Shown here: in pieces, positions 27,409 to 37,300 of the stretch
Numbering within the stretch: position 1 is the first letter of the stretch
Layout of the letters: every line of letters begins with the position of its first letter
NCBI GenBank assembly: GCA_963678375.2
Contig: OY782831.1
Location: forward strand, 868,001-932,000
Source: JAEKNW01 sp963678375
GTDB lineage: Bacteria; Cloacimonadota; Cloacimonadia; Cloacimonadales; JAFGVF01
DNA length: 64,000 bases
Direction: 5' to 3'
The notes under the pieces: model-generated
Databases searched by the model: none
What the model saw: only the letters and a program-made list of their open reading frames with translations
Told to the model about the DNA's origin: nothing
Made by a program: the position numbers and the translations under genes

Positions 27409-27502
27409 TTTTTCTCCTATTCTCAATATAATTTATCACTATGAACACAGGATTTAATTTATTGGGATAGTGTCAAATGAAAATTTATTGATATAAACAA
27501 AA

Positions 27503-27532
27503 AAAAGAGTAAGACGAAAATCTTACTCTTTT
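27503..27532 (-). terminator. Terminator of the TolQ/TolR/AgmX-like operon
   Basis: A 12-bp perfect stem AAAAGAGTAAGA / TCTTACTCTTTT with a 6-base loop is followed on the minus strand by further T residues. It lies 18 bases past the stop of the last operon gene and could act in both directions. Confidence 0.92.
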
Positions 27533-27550
27533 ATTATTTAACAAAGATAT

Positions 27551-29020
27551 CTATTCAAATCTTTGACTAATATCTATTTGGTAATTTCCTATATTTGGAT
27601 AAGTTTTACCTTCAATCAGTCTTGCTAACCTAGCTATAAAGTCTTTATCATTTATAGAACCTTGTCCTCTAATGATAGCTTTAACAATCTTATCATCTTT
27701 AAAGATAAGCTTGAATACTAGTTTACCTCTGATAGTTTTTCGTAATTTATACCTATCAAATTCTTGGTTAATTCGAGGGAGTAAAGCATTTGAGAACCAT
27801 TCTCGAATTTGAGTTTCTTTCTGACTATCAGTAAGATCGATTCTTTCACGTTCTTTCCTTTCAATCCTTCCACCCTCTAAATCAGTTCCTTCAATTTCTT
27901 TAGAACCAATTGTTTCGACTGGAGCATTTCCATCTCCTAAATTGCTAGCGAGCTGGCCAAGGTCAGTAGTTCCATCAGAGCTAATTCGTGCAGTTCTTCT
28001 ACCACGAATTTCACTACTACTTACACCACCTTCAGCAACAGCAGTTGATCCGATTTCTTTTCCTCTTCCAAGAGCAGCAGCAACAGAACCATAATTTGAT
28101 TCTGTATCTACCTCAACATCAAATGAAGAAGCACCTCTTGATGCACCTCTAAGTCCTCTAACTCTACTTCTAACAGCTAAAGCAGAACCTGTTCCACCTT
28201 GTTGTCCATCACCAGCTTTGTTAGCTACATTTTGATATCTGTCAGTAGATGATGAACGAACAGCTTGACGTCTACTAGCAATACGATCTCGAATTGCTTG
28301 CTGATTAGCAGCTTTTTCTTCAGCTTCTTGTTTAGCTTTAGCTTCTGCTTCTCCATCACCTTCTTCAGGAACAACTTCATCTTCAAAGAAAGTAGCTTCT
28401 TCTTCAGGTAGTTCAACATTTGCAGAAACTTGCATACTTACCATCATGTTTTCTTCAACTCTATCGAAAATATTCTTTTCTCTTGGAGGAGTATAAGTCC
28501 AACCAACAATAGAAGCAAAGATTATGATGAAGAGTAGAACAGAGATAATAGTAAATCTTGTAACTTTCTGTTGTGTTGTAATAGCAGGCCATCTATTCAA
28601 AAGAGCAATTAATCTCTTTTCTTCTTGAGTTAGAGCAGGAGTTTTATTAACAGCCATGAAAGCAATAGTAGTATTTTCATCTAGTATTACTTCACCTTGG
28701 TAATCTTCATTAAGATATAAGCGGTTATTTTTTAGGAGACCTAATGATTTTAACTCTTCAGCTGATAATTCCTTATCACCTTTCTTAACTCTAATAGAAA
28801 ATGATTTTAATAAATTGAAGTAATACTTACCATTATCATTTATTATTAAATCATGTTTCTTAGGGAAAGAATGATTATAAACTTGCCACAATAAACTAGG
28901 GTCTGAACCTATAGTTAATTTCTTACCTATCTGGAAGTGTTTATTAGTTGCACCTTCTGAGAAAGCAACTGAAAAAACTTTTCCTTTATATATATATTTA
29001 ACTAAAAATCTTTTATTCAT
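27551..29020 (-). CDS. FHA-like / AgmX-like energy-transducing membrane protein (TonB-like)
   Basis: This 489-residue protein is the last gene of the envelope operon. Residues 1-130 form a beta-rich, FHA-like cytoplasmic domain (IGKKLTIGSDPSLL, then EDYQGEVILDENTTIAFMAV). One transmembrane helix lies at about 155-180 (ISVLLFIIIFASIVGW). It is followed by an acidic and Ala/Glu-rich, then Gly/Ser/Arg-rich periplasmic linker (about 200-385). The C-terminus (REWFSNALLPRINQEFDRYKLRKTI, GKLVFKLIFKDDKIVKAII) resembles the AgmX/PglI or TonB C-terminal fold, which would pull on periplasmic or outer-membrane partners. The architecture resembles Myxococcus GltG/NfsG. It overlaps the upstream TolR gene by one base (TAATG). 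Confidence 0.75.
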   Translation of the reverse strand: MNKRFLVKYIYKGKVFSVAFSEGATNKHFQIGKKLTIGSDPSLLWQVYNHSFPKKHDLIINDNGKYYFNLLKSFSIRVKKGDKELSAEELKSLGLLKNNRLYLNEDYQGEVILDENTTIAFMAVNKTPALTQEEKRLIALLNRWPAITTQQKVTRFTIISVLLFIIIFASIVGWTYTPPREKNIFDRVEENMMVSMQVSANVELPEEEATFFEDEVVPEEGDGEAEAKAKQEAEEKAANQQAIRDRIASRRQAVRSSSTDRYQNVANKAGDGQQGGTGSALAVRSRVRGLRGASRGASSFDVEVDTESNYGSVAAALGRGKEIGSTAVAEGGVSSSEIRGRRTARISSDGTTDLGQLASNLGDGNAPVETIGSKEIEGTDLEGGRIERKERERIDLTDSQKETQIREWFSNALLPRINQEFDRYKLRKTIRGKLVFKLIFKDDKIVKAIIRGQGSINDKDFIARLARLIEGKTYPNIGNYQIDISQRFE

Positions 29021-29616
29021 TAAAGACCTCCTAAGCCATAGGCAGCCAGAAGTCTATAATAATCATCAGTTTCTCTTTTAACAAAATCTGTAGCAAAATA
29101 GAGTTTAAACTCTTTAGATTTCGAGAGATTTGTAACAACTGAATTTTCATCATTCCAGATATCAATCAACATTGATTTAATAGTATTGATATATTTGAAT
29201 GGTGTATTTCTGTGAGCTTTAACCCTTACAACTACTGGAGTATTACCAACATTATCACCAAGAATTGAGTGAATAGTAGCATCTAAAGCCTTAGTTTTTG
29301 CTATCATAACTTCTTCTGAAGTATTATTGATATCTTCAAGTCTTGCAATAGGTATTTGTTCAGTTGAGTTCTCACTCTTATAAGTTATTACACCTGAATC
29401 TCTTCCAGTATAACTCACATTAAGAGATATTATCTTACTATTATCATCAATTTGCTCTTCAAAAAGAGCTTTCTCTAGTTCTACACCTTCTGGAACTAAA
29501 TCCGGATCAGATGAAACATTGACCATCACAAATAATAGCAAAATTGTTAAAATATCAATTAAAGAAGTAATACTCATTTGCGTAGTTTTCTTTGTTCTGT
29601 GTGCTACTGGGCTCAT
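29020..29616 (-). CDS. ExbD/TolR family protein 2 (channel Asp present)
   Basis: This 198-residue single-pass inner-membrane protein would act with the TolQ-like channel to convert proton flow into periplasmic movement. The membrane helix opens SITSLIDILTILLLFVMV, and Asp21 matches the protonatable Asp of ExbD/TolR. A periplasmic domain follows (VVVRVKAHRNTPFKYINTIKSMLIDIW, where the central residues fit the ExbD fold). GGAAG precedes the ATG. It lies 11 bases after the first TolR gene and overlaps the AgmX-like gene. Confidence 0.87.
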   Translation of the reverse strand: MSPVAHRTKKTTQMSITSLIDILTILLLFVMVNVSSDPDLVPEGVELEKALFEEQIDDNSKIISLNVSYTGRDSGVITYKSENSTEQIPIARLEDINNTSEEVMIAKTKALDATIHSILGDNVGNTPVVVRVKAHRNTPFKYINTIKSMLIDIWNDENSVVTNLSKSKEFKLYFATDFVKRETDDYYRLLAAYGLGGL

Positions 29617-29627
29617 AGTTTACTTCC

Positions 29628-30203
29628 TTATTCTATTTCACCGATCATAATGTCGGTAAAGTTCATTTTTTTACACAAGTCCATTGTTTTAACAAAAACG
29701 CCAAACTTAACATAGTCTTTGGGTATAACGATTATAGGTAAAGACTTATCGCTATCTTCATCAGAGATTTCAGAATCACCAAATTTATCTTCTAACATTA
29801 CAGTTTTATAGGTATCTAGAGCTTTTGATAATTTATCAAACTCAGTTGATTTTATCACAGCTGTAGTATCTGGTTTACCGTTTTTGTTAAAGACAAAAAA
29901 CTCTCCAGTGTCATCTACATTAATTATAAGTTCTAATTTTTTAATTCTGCTTTCTTTCTTTTCTTCTTTTTTCTCTTCAGTAGCACCCGAGCCACCCGAA
30001 GCATTAGGATTTGTTAAATCCAAAGAAATATAAGCAATAGAAACCATCACAACCATGCTTAAAAGCATAGGAATTAATGTAACAAACAAGTTCATGATAG
30101 GAACTAAGTCAACTTCTTGATGACCTGTACTTCTATTGGCGTTTCTCCCCTGTGAAGGACTTTGAATTTTATTTTTCTTTCCAACAGCAGGATTAATTCT
30201 CAT
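29628..30203 (-). CDS. ExbD/TolR family protein 1 (channel Asp replaced by Asn)
   Basis: This 191-residue paralogue of the neighbouring TolR has a single N-terminal membrane helix in DLVPIMNLFVTLIPMLLSMVVM. Aligning DLVPIMN with the family NLTPMID puts Asn38 (codon AAC) where the proton-carrying Asp normally stands. Asp32 precedes the helix and is not equivalent. The charged linker (EEKKEEKKESRIKK) and a periplasmic part (LPIIVIPKDYVKFGVFVKTMDLCKKM) fit the family. It starts 4 bases after the TolQ gene with an AGGAAT site, so the two are translated together. It may be a structural partner of the second TolR in an asymmetric dimer. Confidence 0.82.
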   Translation of the reverse strand: MRINPAVGKKNKIQSPSQGRNANRSTGHQEVDLVPIMNLFVTLIPMLLSMVVMVSIAYISLDLTNPNASGGSGATEEKKEEKKESRIKKLELIINVDDTGEFFVFNKNGKPDTTAVIKSTEFDKLSKALDTYKTVMLEDKFGDSEISDEDSDKSLPIIVIPKDYVKFGVFVKTMDLCKKMNFTDIMIGEIE

Positions 30204-30207
30204 AGTA

Positions 30208-31029
30208 CTATTCCTGTACTTGGTTATTAATTACATTCATTATTTTTACACTGTTGGCATCAACCTCATTAATAATTTTCTCAGCTCTAGTACTTAAAGC
30301 TCCTTTTATAAACTGAATAGCGATAGCACCAATAAGACCTAAAGCGGTTGTACCCATAGCTTGCTTAATACCACCCATAAGAACTTCAGTTTCTGAAATA
30401 CCAGAGAAAGCCTGGATAAGACCCATAATAGTACCAAGAAGACCTAGGTAAGTTGAAGATTGAGCAAGAAGGTCAAACCAGTGTAATCCTCTATCAATTT
30501 CTGGAATAGTTTGGTATGCAGCTTCAGTGAAAGCATTTTGAACTTCTTCTTTCAAACTATCACCTGTTTTACCAGAATTTTTAGCATCTTGATAAGCGAG
30601 TAAACCTATACGATAAATCTGCCCCATTGTTGTTCTTTGAACTAAAGTTGCAGCTGATATTGCTTCTTTTAAGCTACCTGATTTGACTAAACCCTTAATT
30701 TTTAAATGGAATTTACTACTATCAATTTTCTCTTTAACCATTAATTGATAGTAACGAATAATTGCATAAAATACTGAAATTAAAAAAATTGCTAGAATAA
30801 CCCAAGCGAATACTCCTGACTCAGCAAAAACTCTAACCAAGTTAGTTGGACCAAGATCTGCAATCCAGCTTCCAGAATCTTCTTCAACTTCAGAAGCCAT
30901 AGCTTCATTTCCACTACTTTCTTGAGTAATTTGATTTTCAGTACCTGTTGCTTCTCCATTATCTTGTGCATAAAGGAAGCCAAAACAAACAACTAAAAGT
31001 AACATAACTACTAATGCATTCTTTCTCAT
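30208..31029 (-). CDS. MotA/TolQ/ExbB proton-channel family protein
   Basis: This 273-residue inner-membrane channel subunit has a cleavable-looking signal peptide (MRKNALVVMLLLVVCFGFLYA), as in many deltaproteobacterial and FCB ExbB proteins. An acidic periplasmic stretch (23-65) and a first helix (VFAWVILAIFLISVFYAII) follow. After a cytoplasmic loop there are two further helices with the family signature TYLGLLGTIMGLIQAF and GGIKQAMGTTALGLIGAIAIQF. The Thr residues lining the channel (MGTT) are present. An AGGAG precedes the ATG. It heads the channel part of the seven-gene operon. Confidence 0.9.
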   Translation of the reverse strand: MRKNALVVMLLLVVCFGFLYAQDNGEATGTENQITQESSGNEAMASEVEEDSGSWIADLGPTNLVRVFAESGVFAWVILAIFLISVFYAIIRYYQLMVKEKIDSSKFHLKIKGLVKSGSLKEAISAATLVQRTTMGQIYRIGLLAYQDAKNSGKTGDSLKEEVQNAFTEAAYQTIPEIDRGLHWFDLLAQSSTYLGLLGTIMGLIQAFSGISETEVLMGGIKQAMGTTALGLIGAIAIQFIKGALSTRAEKIINEVDANSVKIMNVINNQVQE

Positions 31030-31058
31030 ACAATCTCCTATTTTGTTATTAAATTTTT

Positions 31059-31331
31059 TTAATATAAAACTCTATTTGATTTTAATAGTTTATCCATTAT
31101 ATATGTTTTAAAGATAAATTCTTCCTCAGTTGATAACCTACTACGTGTGATATCTATTTCAGGAAGTCCAGATCCAAATCTAGTAACTTGCTTGATTTCA
31201 ATCGCGTCATAGACAGTTTCAACATCACCTTCGATATCCAGACCAAGAGCTTCATCTTGATTAGCTTGAGCATAGCAAAGGTTAAGCGTTGTAATCACAA
31301 TAAAAGTTAAGATTAACAATACTCTTTTCAT
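31059..31331 (-). CDS. Small secreted protein of unknown function in the envelope operon
   Basis: This is a 90-residue product with a signal peptide (MKRVLLILTFIVITTLNLCYAQ). The mature chain of about 68 residues is mildly acidic with motifs DVETVYDAIEIKQVTRFG and LPEIDITRSRLSTEEEF, and has no Cys. I do not recognise the family. It is real: a perfect AAAGGAGATAA ribosome binding site lies inside the end of the giant TPR gene, 2 bases separate the two genes, and a TolQ gene follows. Its place between the periplasmic TPR protein and the channel suggests a periplasmic linker or assembly factor. Confidence 0.7.
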   Translation of the reverse strand: MKRVLLILTFIVITTLNLCYAQANQDEALGLDIEGDVETVYDAIEIKQVTRFGSGLPEIDITRSRLSTEEEFIFKTYIMDKLLKSNRVLY

Positions 31332-31333
31332 AT

Positions 31334-34300
31334 TTATCTCCTTTCATTTAGTGTACGAATCTGTAAATCAATTAAAAGACCGTTTTCTTGTCTAGGACTA
31401 AATACTTGGAAAATAATAGTATTTTTACCCTGAACAAAATAATCTGGGCTTATTTCTAGAACTGGGGCATCAGGAGGAGCGAAATAATAATATTCTTCAA
31501 AACCTACTTGCTCTCCATTAAGATAAATATTTACAGTTTCTTCAGCTAAGAAGTGTAACATACTATCAATTACTTTGCCAGTAACATCAAATTCTTTTAC
31601 GAAGTACTTAACTGTAGGTTGGTCTTGTGGTTGGCTTTCCTCTTGAATAATCAAGGAATCATCAACAGCAACTATTTGAAGAGAGTCAGCCTCCGTATTA
31701 GCTAAAAGAAGAGAATCAGACAAAGATTGTTGACTTAATGAATCTTGGATTGATAGACTAGTTAGGCTTGTTAAACTATCAACTTCATTATAACTTTCAG
31801 CACTTTCTACCTCGTTAGTAAACCAGATAGGTACAGCTACTGAATTCTTGAAAGCATCTAATTGATAATAATCAACTTCTATATTACCATAGCTTACTTG
31901 TCCCCAGTTAGGGTCTTCAATAGATAGACTTTGTAAAGAATCAGCACCTAACCAAGTATTATCGGTAACTAAGTTAGATATTATAGCATTGTTATGGATA
32001 AATAATTTTTCTTTATCATAGATCATAGCAAAATTGAAGCCTATATTTACTTCCTCGTATGAATTATTTAAAACTTTCAAATAAATTGTGTTTAAGCCCT
32101 TTTGATAATTTAATGAAGCCAGATTGTTATCATTAGCTAATCCGCGATAAAGGTATGGGAACGCTGAGAGAGAGTCATCAATAACGCCATCTGGTAAGGT
32201 TAAGTCTGCAATATTTACTTCTTTATTATTAGCCTTGAAAATGAAAGATACTTGGTCATTAACCCAGAAATCACCTTCATCAACAAATCGTAAGCGAGAT
32301 GCTAAAGGTAGTATTGGACAATCAAAACTAGTTTCTATAATCAAGGAGTCACCAGAAGGAATAGAATACATCATAAAATCTCGATAATCATCGTTAAGAA
32401 CTGTTTCAGTAATAGCAGAAAAATCTCTTCTCATGGAGGACTCAAATGCAATGTTTATCTCTTCTTTTGGAACAACTTCTGAGACACCAAGTTTTTGTAA
32501 GAAAGCAACAACTTCATCAGTACGTGGAAGAGGGTTGGTTATACCATCAATATAAGTTTCATAAATTGATTTAGCATAACCTATACTAATTGTGTCAAAT
32601 TCAAAAGAGTATTGATCTCTTACCGCAAAAATTTCATCTTCATAAGCATATATAATCTCATCTTGTTCTTCATATGTTAAATCTGTTCTACTGAATATAA
32701 TATTCTGATAGTTAACGTATTGACCATTAGGCAATTCAAGAAATTTAGTAATTTGGTTATATACCAAATCTCCTGCATATTTTGAAATCTTAAATTTAGC
32801 ATAATCTAGATCATATATTTCTTTTCTGATTTCTTCAATAGTTAACAAATCACTATCAAGAACTCTTTGTGCATCTTGATCGATAAGTTCAAACTGATTT
32901 TTGACTATTGCAACAAAGTTATTAATCCTCTTATTTTCTCCATATAAATGAGTATTCCAAGTAGTAGCATTATTAACTCTTATTCTTTCATTAGCTGGGA
33001 CATCAATAAATTTCATGAAATTTTCATAACGGATGTCTAAATCAGCTAAGAAAGCCTTTTTTTCTTGCTCTCTTTCATAATCTAATGTATATTTATCATA
33101 CCTTTCTATAGATTGAGGTATAAGTAAAGTTTCAGCAGGAATTCCATTGGAAGTAAAATTATCTGCAGTTTCTTTAAATATCTCAATTTGAGTTAACATC
33201 TCAGACCAGTTTTTATTTCTGTAAGCTTTCTTAATAGCTTCATCAATTGGTGAAAGTTGCTCAATAGCATATTTAGGATATCTAGTTGTTTCATTATCTG
33301 TTGCATACAATATCTTGATATATTCAAGGTAGTTATCCTCATCTCCTAAGTCTTCATATAATTGACAGATAAGATTTAGAACAAACAACCTTTCGTAATC
33401 AGGAAATTTTCTATTAAAAGCAATCCACTCTTGAACTTGCTCTTCCTTGGAAAGTCTCCTGCATTTCATTTCTATTGCCTTGAAATAATAATCTTCCGCT
33501 GATAGATTCAAGGCAGAAATATCTAGTTTTTCTCCTTCTTGGCTTGCTCTTTCATAGATTTCTAACATCTTTTCAGAAGCCAGCATTGGATCATATGTTG
33601 TCAAAGTAGAATCTTGAACGATTTCTAATCTAGTAATTAAGATAGCAAATGTTTGTTGATCATTTGGAAATCTATCCATAAAGATATCTTCAATCTCTAA
33701 TGATTTTTCTTTGTTGCCTAATGAATCAGATATAGAAATAGCTGCACCATAATTATTCCAAGCTTCTTCAACAGAGTTGGCCTTGTTACCTTCTGAAATT
33801 AATCTAGAAATAGCGGTATCATAGTCTCCACCGGCTGCATAAGAGGCTATTGCGTCTTTTCTCAATTGTTCTTTTTTTGCATCATCAACTACTGATGAAT
33901 TAAGAATAATCTCCATTTCTTTAGCAGCCTTCACTTTATCTTCTTGGCTACCACTAGATTGTAATAGAGTGATTTTTTCTGATCTGTTATTAAAAATTGC
34001 TTTTTCATATTCTAGCTTCTTTTCTTCATCAACAAATTCTTTTGCCTTTGCATAATATTCAATAGAGGTATCTATATCTCCATCTTCTTTATAGATCTCG
34101 GCTAAGTTTCTAAAAATACTTTCTTTGTATTCGTTAGAGATTTCTAAATCATTACAAGCTAAGAAGTCTGCTTTAGCACCTTCATTATCACCCATTCTAT
34201 ATTTTGTTAGCCCCCTATAATAGAGGAGTCTATAAATTATTTCATCTTTCCCAGCTATTTGTGAGTTTTCTAAGAAATCATAAAATCTATCAGCTATTGT

Positions 34301-37300
34301 AATATATTGATTCCTTCTTTGGGATTTGATATCATCTATTTCTTGCGGACTATAATTTAAACTGTCAAAACTGGTAGTATCTGTAATGACAGAAATATTA
34401 TAAGCCCAGCTATAAGCATTTTGTTCTAAATCAGTTCTTAATTCTGTCTCAGGATTTCTTTCTATAAAACTATAGACTCTCTCAATGCCATAACTATATG
34501 CCGTTGTATCCTGTTCTGCGCCAACATATTTAACAATAGCACTTATAGTATTAGTATCATATATTTTTAACCGTTTATTTCTTATTTCTTCATCAAAACC
34601 AACATAACTTGCATACATCTCAGTTGCATCTGCAAATTTCCTTATGTTTTCCATTGTAGGATTTGATTCTAGTTCATTGTATAAACTTGGAATTATAAAA
34701 TCATCTAAACCTTTTTGGACTACTTTTACATATGGAGCTAAATCATTAGTTTTATTATATTCATACCAATCTGTACCAAACCCATATCTACTAATAGCAT
34801 TACGATATTCTCTTTCACCTCTAATATCTAATGAATCACCAATTTCCACAGAATAACTACCCATTACAGTGATGATAGAGTCAGTATAAACAGGGTTTGT
34901 TATTGCGTACATATCAACTTTTGATCGAGCATCATACAACTTTATTATGTCTTCGTATTCATCAAAAATTCTTTTCTTTGTAAGAAGTTTTTGGAAAACA
35001 TTATCTGCAGTTTTTTCATCAAATAAAGCATATAAAGAGTTTTGAACATAATCATAAGATCTTAGCTCAGCATCTTGAGAAAAGTCTAATTCATTCAAAG
35101 AATATACCATAATATCTTCAGCTGAACTATATTTATTACTCTGATACTCAGTAAAAATATCCTTATTGGCTAATAACAATTCTAAGTCTGTAATAGCTGC
35201 TCGATAATCAAGAATTGCCATTTTATGCCAAGCTCTTTGGAATAAGGCTTCATATTTTTGATTTTGATCACCCAAAACATAAATTTGATCATAAATTTTT
35301 ATTGATAAACCTATATATTTTTCAGGGTTATCTGCGTCTACAGCGATATCAAAGTAAAGTTTAGCTAGTCGAAGCATTGCTTCTATTTGATACTTACTGT
35401 TGAAATCTTTAGTAAGCTGGATGTAATTATTAATTACCTCTTTATATTTAGCTACTGATTTAGTTACTTCAGCAGGTCTTGGTTCATAAAAATAATTCTC
35501 ATTTTTCATTTTTTCTTCACGTAGATTAGCTATTTCTAAATCTAGTATTTGATTCTTATAATAAGCAAGATTATAAATAATAACATCTTTTTGAGGATAA
35601 TTAGGTTTTAATTCTAAGACCTTACTATAATTATTATAGATTAAATTATAATTATCACTATAGATTATTGTAGCAATTTCAGCCATGTTAAAATATAGTT
35701 TAAAATTATTTTCAAATCCCTTGTTTCTAAAGATAAAGTTGTTACTTCTATCATAAATCTGCTCGAATTGATTTTCATAATTCGAATATTCTGTTTCAGT
35801 TAAAGCAACCAAATCTTTGTCTGCTTGTTCTAATCTAGCTCTATAGTCTTCATTTAATTTTCGATAATCCAAATCTAGGGCAATAAAATCAACATAAGTT
35901 TGCTGCCCATTTTTAATTTGATTAAACTTATTAAAAGAGTTTGAATAAACAGCTATTTTGCTATCTAAATCTTTGAACTTATCCTTAACTTCAGCTTCGG
36001 CTTTATCAGCAACTGTTTCATAATAAGTATCTATTACTCTTTTTCTTTTAGCTTCCATTTTCCTTTCTTCAGCTAAGAACTCATCAACTTTTTGGTCTGC
36101 TAGTTCTTGCTTCTCAGCTAGATTTGGGAACTCAGCTAAATCGAATTTTGCTTTAACCCTAATTTCGTCCAAGTTTTCTTGCTCTTCAGCAAGTAGTTGA
36201 CGCAATTCTGCATTCTTTTGCGGATAAGCTCTAGTTTTATCAACAATGCTTGATAGATTCACTATATATTTCTTTTTAAGATATAATTGATTGGCATACC
36301 AATATGCTCTTAAGAATTGGTCATCATTAGGATTTTCAATTTCACTAAGAAGATCTTCTGTGATATCAAGAAGATATTCTTCCTCATTGTTGATTCTATC
36401 ACGATTTGCAATTGCTATTAACTCGTCTTTAGGTCTATTCCTATATTTATCAATTAAATCTAGTTCAATGAAATATGATTCAGTTCTTTCAATAAAATTC
36501 AGTTCAAGAGCCTTAATTAGTTGTATTGACCTAGCATCTAAAAAAGAAATCTTTTCTTCTAATACTAGCTGATTTGCAAGTACTTCTTCTTCTTTAGCAG
36601 TAATTTGTTCTCGCAAAATAGCAACTCTAGATTCTTCAGTTTCCATTAGAAGATTATTCCTAAGAGTTTTAATTTCATTCATTAGATTTCTGTTCTTTAA
36701 TAAACTATTGAAATAATCATCTATTCTAGCTTGATAAGAAGTCATCAAACTGTTAGCAGATTCTCCATTAGTTAGTTCTTGATCAATAAGAATCAAGTTA
36801 TAAAGAGTTTGAACATAGAACTCATTTGCTTGTTTAGATTCAAGAACTCTTTCAAAAATTAGTTTTGCCTTTTCTAAGTTTCCTACTTTTCTATGAGCAA
36901 TACCTATTTCATAAAGCACTTCTCCAGTGTTTTCACTATTCAATCTATTATAATCTTGATAGTACATAATAGCTGTGTCCGGATCCCCATAATGAGAAAA
37001 TAATCTTGCGATTGAAAGGAGAACAAAATCATAGTATGGTGTCTCAGGACCAAAGTTTTTTTGTAGTACATCAAATATTGCTGTTGCTTCTTCTATTCGC
37101 CCTTCAGCAAGAGAAATGAGAGCTAAAGTAGCTGTTGATCTTAGGGTATAATCATTGTCAATTGCTGCGGCTTCAAGATACTGTTGGGCTTCAGTATATC
37201 TTTCAATGTTGTAAAGTGCTTGTCCATATCTGAAATTTTGTGAAGCTAATTCAAATTCGGGATACTGGTCCACAAGATTAACATACTCTTGGTACTTACC

